Assembly: GCA_037693485.1 (NCBI GenBank)
Contig: CM075351.1
Span: 69,528,001 to 69,592,000 of the forward strand
DNA length: 64,000 nt
Direction of reading: 5' to 3'
Source of the DNA: Kitagawia praeruptora
Taxonomy: Eukaryota; Streptophyta; Magnoliopsida; Apiales; Apiaceae
Below, one piece after another: positions 58,942-64,000 of the stretch. Below the pieces are notes generated by a model, which saw only the letters and a list, made by a program, of their open reading frames with translations, ran no database searches and was not told the origin of the DNA. Position 1 is the stretch's first letter; each line of letters starts with the position of its first letter. The position numbers were made by a program, and so were the translations under genes.

Positions 58942-60753
58942 CTAATAACTTGTCCTTGAGAAATCGATTATACAAGTAGCCTGCCCAATTTTTCTGGAAA
59001 CGGATCATTTTGTCACGAGAGTAGGACTTCGAACCCGGGGAATATGAGAACTGCACACCAACAAAATTGTAATTAAAATTAAGATCATATAAAAAAAGTA
59101 CACCTGTAATTTAAAGACTAGCAGTAATTTCAAATTTCTGGAATATACTTACGTTAACATTCATATTTGTTTCACCGGTAGACAATACGTCCTCAATGAA
59201 GCATCCAACATAATATCCACAAAAGATGCCATCATTCAACGCTTGCTTGGGGCACTAAAAATTTTAAAACATACAAAATCAGTCTTACACAAAATCAATC
59301 TTAAAAATAATTCACTAAAATGTGTCTACAGGACACCTGTTGTTTTGTTGGAAAGGACAAATATTAGATTAATTTGTGCTTCATTTATCTTACTTAAAAC
59401 TCCATTACGTTAATTATATATTTATCTTACTTAACTTATATATTTATATTGATCAATTACAAAGGACTACTACTGTAAAGAAGTAGATTATTTGGGAGGA
59501 GGGGAATAGAGGCATGAAATCGTGCTCAGATTCTTGCCATACTGAACTTTCTGGTTCTGAGTCAACCACTATGAAAACAGACCGGGGAGATTATGAGATC
59601 AAATGACTTAACCAAGACAAAAGCCGGATATACTGAAATTGTTGAAGCTACTCTGATTTGCAAAATGAATGTTCAAGCAATTAATATGCAGTTCTTCTAT
59701 TTAGCAAAAAAAAAATGCAGTTCTTCCTAATTAATCAGGTTTGACTCAGCCATGAAGATTATATAAAAGATGCACTTCCTGTGCTAAGGTCCACAAATGA
59801 AAAAAAAAAAGAAATATGATCACCTGCACATTTGTCCATGTGAAAACAGGAAATGCAGTCATTGTGTAGTACTTCTTATTGTGAGTTCGAAAAGTCTTCA
59901 TAGCCCTGCAAATTAATAGCAACCCATATGTCAAAGAACACATTATCGGTCAGATGTATCATACATTCAATATTTAGAGAGCATGTTAAAAATTCACTAA
60001 CGTTTCCATAAATGCTTTCACATTCTTGTAATCCACATGGTTGGTTTTTCGAGCTGGATCAATATAATAAATCGTCGCTGTTTTTGCATTAATGGCAACC
60101 AAGATCCAATGTTTTCTGCATTTTGTAATATTTTAGAAGCAATTCCTTAATAGTTTAAGAAACTTAAATGTGCATATACAAAATGTCTTACGAAACATTA
60201 TAGGGCACAAGAAGTAGGTGGTCTTGGTCAATATATCCCAGCAAACACTTCGCCAAGGATGTTTCAGAGCTACTTACGAAGGGAGATACAAGATGAGGTG
60301 ATACAAAAGAAAACTTTGCTGCCAAATTAGGATTTTTGGATAAATATACCTCACACAAATACCTGCAAGTCAGAAAAAATATATTAGAACTAATTTGCGA
60401 AGTAGTGAAGTTTGTTGAGTACTTTCATTACCTTATGTAAAGACAATGCTGGATGCACTTAACCATTGGGAATCCAATACCTCTAAAACATTTTCCTTAT
60501 GAATATGTTCTTTCCAGGGGTTGGCATTCCAATAAAGTACCCCCATATCAACCTCTATATCGGTAACATGATTAAACACAACAGCAAGGCGAACAAAGTA
60601 TAAAACTCCATCGAGGCAAATATCTTCTGAGAGTGGATAACCTAATTGCCTCGAATATATATCAACTCCTGACTCCACCGTTTTCTCCTTCACTTTATCC
60701 TTAAGCTTGTCATGGCCCATATCATGCTTTTTTTTCTTTTTTTTCTTGTTCAT
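58942..60753 (-). pseudogene. Transposon-encoded Ulp1-like cysteine peptidase
   Basis: The spliced minus-strand reading is 60753 to about 60422 (..VLEVLDSQWLSASSIVF), then about 60362-60190 (YLCEVYLSKNPN..LLLVPYNVS), 60116 to about 60002 (KHWILVAINAKTATIYYIDPARKTNHVDYKNVK), 59908-59824 (AMKTFRTHNKKYYTMTAFPVF), about 59256-59158 (CPKQALNDGIFCGYYVGCFIEDVL) and about 59050-58942 (IRFQKNWAGYLYNRFLKDKLL, stop). This is a C48 (Ulp1/SENP-like) domain; the His (HWILV), Asp (YYIDP), Gln (CPKQ) and Cys (FCGYY) are all present. Such domains are common passengers in plant CACTA and Mutator elements. One extra T near WLSASSIVF shifts the frame, so this copy is probably dead. Exon edges are approximate. 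Confidence 0.75.
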
Positions 60754-60788
60754 GTTTTTTGGAGGTGTCTAGAAAAATAAAAAAACAA

Positions 60789-61343
60789 CTAACTATTAGA
60801 CAAGATGATCCTAACATGTCTATTTTTTAAATTATTTACAAAAAACAACTTAAAAAATACGTTGGACCTCAAGTTTGGTGGAGACATTTTTGCGTGGCCA
60901 TGCAAGAAAATATCCAGGAGCTTGTCCAACAGTATTGGCCTCATCACAAGGTCTGGGCAGAGGTGCATCATACTCAGACTTCTCTGCCACCTCAAACTGC
61001 ACCCTAACAAATTATTTGGGCAAGCATGAATCCTATCATGAACTAATCCAATAGATTTAAGCATTTGTTTAGTCTCATATGTTCTACGAGGAAGAACATT
61101 GCCTTCTGGCAAGAGTTCACTAATAACCGTGAGCATTTCTGTGAAGAACACATCAAAAACTTGATGTCCAGCTTTTAAGTTATACAAAGTCAACACCGCT
61201 GATAATTTAGAAAATTTGGTGCAACCAGGCCACAATGGTAAAGAAGCATCGTCCTTTAACTTATCACTCATATCAGGATGGTCACGTAACTCTTCATTCA
61301 TCACGTGAGGGATATCAAGTATAAAATGAAGCCTAGCTGTCAT
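60789..61343 (-). pseudogene. CACTA transposase (TNP2-like) fragment fused to a DUF8039-like piece
   Basis: The frame starts PLWPGCTKFSKLSAVLTLYNLKAG..LLTVISELLPEGNVLPRRTYETKQMLKSIGL..IHACPNN, the typical N-terminal part of TNP2-type transposases. At about 61020 this stops matching. Another frame then reads FEVAEKSEYDAPLPRPCDEANTVGQAPGYFLAWPRKN, which resembles the DUF8039 segment that precedes Ulp1 domains. An internal deletion has therefore joined the first transposase exon to the second gene, out of frame. The catalytic part of the transposase is missing. Confidence 0.75.
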
Positions 61344-61348
61344 GGGGC

Positions 61349-62580
61349 TGTTAGTTAGTTAGTCTATATATAGTCTCTTTAATCTCTTCTATTGTAACAA
61401 GCTTATTCACAATGTAGCCTTATAACAGATTCTTACTATCTTGTAACAAACTATTATATTCAGTAATATAGATACACACTTTTATGCCTTCTTCTTCATT
61501 GATTCCTCCATTGTTATGAAGCTTATCAGTACTGTAATAATAAATATGACATGGTATCAGAGCCTCACCTCGATCTGTGAGCTCGATCTTTTATCTTCTG
61601 CTGGTACAACGTGTTCGTTGTCTTCATCATTTCCGCCATTAAAGCTTCGTGCAAAAGCTTCGATTTCATCTCTTCGGTCGTAAGCCAATTTTTATTCATA
61701 ACTCTCCAATAAATCTGTTATACTCGTTGAGTTTCGTTGTTATTTGCATCGATTCTATCTAGAATTGAGTTTGTGTTCATCAATTTTATGAAAATTTTCG
61801 TATGTCTCTGTTTGTCTTCAGACCTGTGTTTTCTAGCTTCGATCTATCTCGATTGTTGCTCTATTAAATCTGTTTTATATTTGTAAATCGTCATCATCAA
61901 ATCATCATAAACATCATATCATCTTATACTCATACTCGAAGTGTGATGTGTTAGATTCACATCTACCAATTTGTGAGCTATTATCTCTGTTTGTTTGTTG
62001 TCTATCAAGTGTTCGACGATTTGTCGCACTCAACTTTGTGTCAATTTTGCATACTCTGTAGTCCAATTCTATATCAATTTGTGTTTGTTCATCCTAGTCT
62101 ATTTGCCCTTATGATTTCACATGTTTATCCCTTCCAATCTGTAATCTCTCGATTCGAAATTATGGTCGAGTGTTGTGATTTCTCTCAAGTACAACTACAC
62201 TGCCGCACCTTGATTGCTCTGTTATGTTCCATAATTAATTGGAATCTCCCTTGCCTCTTGCCGTAATGGTTTGTCGTATTGGCACTTACTATCGGTTCAT
62301 TCATGATGTGATCTTCATGATATGCACCTTACATGCTTTCACTCCATCTTATTCCACATTTCTTTGTAATTGTGCTGCTATTAACATACCATCTACTTTT
62401 AACAAGTTGCTATTGCTATATTCATGTTAGCCGTATTGGCTGATTAACTGTTAAGAAATTGTTGTTATCCTCATCAGAAACTCAAGATTTTTTTTTTGTA
62501 TTTTCTATGTGCTGCATTGGAGTATTGGGAATTAGTTTCGTATTGATAGTTCAACAGTTTCAAGCATCAATCGTCAGCCT
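61349..62580 (+). mobile_element. Partial Copia-type retrotransposon: 5' LTR and leader
   Basis: A short LTR (61349-61551, TGTTAGTTAG..ATATGACA) is followed directly by the primer-binding site TGGTATCAGAGCC (61552-61564), complementary to initiator tRNA-Met. About 1 kb of leader-like sequence follows with no gag or pol homology recognised and no second LTR. It interrupts the CACTA coding region at its 5' edge. The right boundary is approximate. Confidence 0.75.
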
Positions 62581-63357
62581 TCGAAAGTGTATTAAGATTA
62601 TCATATGTATAAGCCAATAACAAAACTTAAACTTATAATTACCAATTAAATCATCAATACCCACTTATTAATTGTCTACCCGCCAATATAATACAATACA
62701 CCCACTTGTTGATATTAAGCTAAACATTCAAAAATACGACTCAATTGTATTCAGTAAATAAACACCCAAAATATTCATACATGAATCAAATCGATGAACC
62801 AGCAATAAACACCCAGCAAGTAAAAACCCCAATTAAAAACCCTAAAATTAAAAACCCCAATTAACAAGAGATACTCACTAGTAACAGAGAGATGACCCCA
62901 GAGAACAGATAGACGTGGATATCCAGATGAAGAACAGATAGATGATGAAGAACGATGGAGAGATGTTTGTGTGTTTATAATACAATTAGATGTTGGGTTT
63001 TTGTACGTGTTTGTTTACTCGATTATAGTTAAACACAATTAATATTTTTTAAGAATACGTATACTTCCATAGTGTTTCTAAAAACGTTTCAGTAGTATTT
63101 AAATAAATTTAAAAAAACCACTTAATTACTTAAAATATGGTTTTTTCCATAGCGGAATTGTATAAACGCTATCCAACAATTAACTCCAATAGCGTTCGGA
63201 TAGGAAACACTATCGTAGTATTTTTTTTAGAATTCTAATTTATTTCTCCCTTCTTTTTTTTATAGCTTGCATAGCGTTTTTTACAAAAATGCTATGTAAG
63301 TAAGATCCTTCCATAGCTCATGAGAAAAACGCTATTGAAGCAACGTATTAGTAGTGT
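62581..63357 (-). other. 5' subterminal part of the CACTA element
   Basis: Non-coding. It has a short stretch with CCCCAATTAA and AAAACCC phrases (62825-62870) and then, from about 63060 to the end, clustered CATAGCG / CGCTAT subterminal repeats. Confidence 0.6.
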
Positions 63358-63571
63358 AGATAGCTGACCTTTATGCATGTTCCACATTCTAGGTCTGAAA
63401 AAATCCCTTACGAATAATCTACAAACCACATACATGATTCAAGAAAATACTAACTTGGGAATAACAAAGTGATGCAAATCGAAAAGGGTCACAAAAAGAT
63501 TGAATTTTGACATACCTCTCCAGCTTTCCTGGCTGCATCAACTGCAATGGCCAGGTACACTGCATATGAAT

Positions 63572-64000
63572 CTGAAAGAAATTTCAATACAAATTAAGTT
63601 TCAAGAAAACAAAGATTTTTTTTTGATTAACAAGGCCATAATTGTTCCTCTTCATGAGATCATCATTTTAATACTCTACCCATAATCCTCAACAGGTTGA
63701 TACATTGCAGGTAATCGAGTTGGTCACATGTAAAAGTGAATTCTATAATATTTTTTGTATTTAAATTATGGATATTAATTGAAAAATTTATATACTTTCG
63801 ATCGTATTTTATATCATGATTTTCACTGTCATTTATAATAAATTTATCGAAAAATTGAAATCGTCTATTTATGGTTGCCGAAAAAATTACTTTGATTTTG
63901 AACAAGGATTAAAAATTGACGATATGAATTATTCAATTTTCTTCAAATAATTATACTTTTATATAGATAATTAATATTTTATATTAATATAATAATTGTA
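63572..64000. other. AT-rich right edge of the window
   Basis: Very AT-rich and non-coding by eye. It probably belongs to the first introns or upstream part of the IMPase-like relic. Confidence 0.4.

Larger units (their letters stand above)
58439..63357 (-). mobile_element. CACTA (En/Spm) element with TNP2 and Ulp1 remnants (4.9 kb)
   Basis: The right end reads, inverted, CACTACTAATACG. The left end is CTACTACAGAAATC, a damaged CACTA terminus. Both ends carry many subterminal CATAGCG / ATAGCGCT repeats in both orientations, as usual for CACTA elements. Coding is on the minus strand: a TNP2 piece, a DUF8039-like piece and an Ulp1-type peptidase. Copia sequence is inserted at 61349. The 3-bp target duplication is not clear. 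Confidence 0.82.
57600..63571 (-). pseudogene. Inositol-phosphate phosphatase (VTC4/IMP-like) remnant
   Basis: Minus-strand exons are 63571-63516 (AVYLAIAVDAARKAGE), 58114-58035 (VDLVTETDK, then a frameshift into EDLIFNSPKQKLPDHM), about 57920-57818 ([32 protein letters not shown]) and 57738 to about 57680 ([20 protein letters not shown]). The metal-binding segment reads [11 protein letters not shown] where the family has DPLDGTTN. Plant IMPase/VTC4 enzymes dephosphorylate inositol and L-galactose phosphates. The exon for IIRKGF..HKGQ and everything after VYNPI are missing. An indel breaks exon 58114-58035, and a 4.9-kb CACTA element sits between the first two exons. The upstream ATG exon may lie beyond 63571 or outside the window. 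Confidence 0.82.

Overview
The window is AT-rich plant nuclear DNA. The evidence is spliced genes with GT-AG introns, plant-specific families (ACA-type Ca2+-ATPase, DOMON-cytochrome b561, plant mobile domain, PPR and VTC4-like IMPase remnants) and a dense load of plant transposons (Helitron, Stowaway, Tourist, hAT, Mutator-like, CACTA, RTE LINE, Copia). It is probably a dicot. The species cannot be fixed from the sequence alone.

Four genes look intact. (1) A P2B Ca2+-ATPase-like gene, + strand, 7870-11532, two exons, about 1133 aa. It keeps the whole fold, but most catalytic and ion-binding signatures are altered, so it reads as a pseudo-pump. (2) A two-RRM hnRNP/Musashi-like RNA-binding protein, + strand, exons at 29813-30034, 31092-32295 and 35039-35052, 479 aa, with a 2.7-kb second intron full of (TA)n-bounded foldback elements. 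(3) An ARM-repeat protein of the PUB4-like, U-box-less type, - strand, 39347-38028, two exons, 342 aa. (4) A DOMON plus cytochrome b561 protein, + strand, 55783-57175, three exons, 395 aa. Broken genes are two PPR fragments (about 690-1130 + and 13450-13880 -), an IMPase/VTC4-like gene (- strand, 63571 to about 57600) split by a CACTA element, and a truncated plant-mobile-domain gene inside a transposon.

Layout. 1-7800 is gene-poor, with a PPR relic and a chain of MITEs. 7800-11600 is the ATPase. 11600-18480 is spacer with a PPR relic and Helitron-like repeats. 18482-21283 is a 5'-truncated RTE-type LINE. 21700-29530 holds a tandem duplication, a complete small Helitron, and a diverged segmental duplication of the upstream region of the RNA-binding-protein gene. 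One copy of that duplication took a small LTR element and a nested Mutator/hAT pair. 29800-35050 is the RNA-binding protein. 38000-39350 is the ARM gene. 40749-47691 is a nested transposon stack with a plant-mobile-domain element at its core. 48486-53055 holds an hAT element with a 176-bp satellite, a foldback, a Mutator-like element with a 9-bp target duplication, and a Helitron end. 55783-57175 is the DOMON-b561 gene. 57600-63571 is the IMPase relic split by a TNP2/Ulp1 CACTA element that itself holds Copia sequence.

The intact genes do not form a pathway. The strongest signals are the catalytically eroded yet full-length Ca2+-ATPase, several element families all bounded by (TA)n tracts, a 15-bp GC-rich motif shared by otherwise different elements, as-1-spaced TGACGTCA pairs inside intronic foldbacks, and the duplicated upstream region of the RNA-binding-protein gene. 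All readings come from the sequence by eye; no database search was run.
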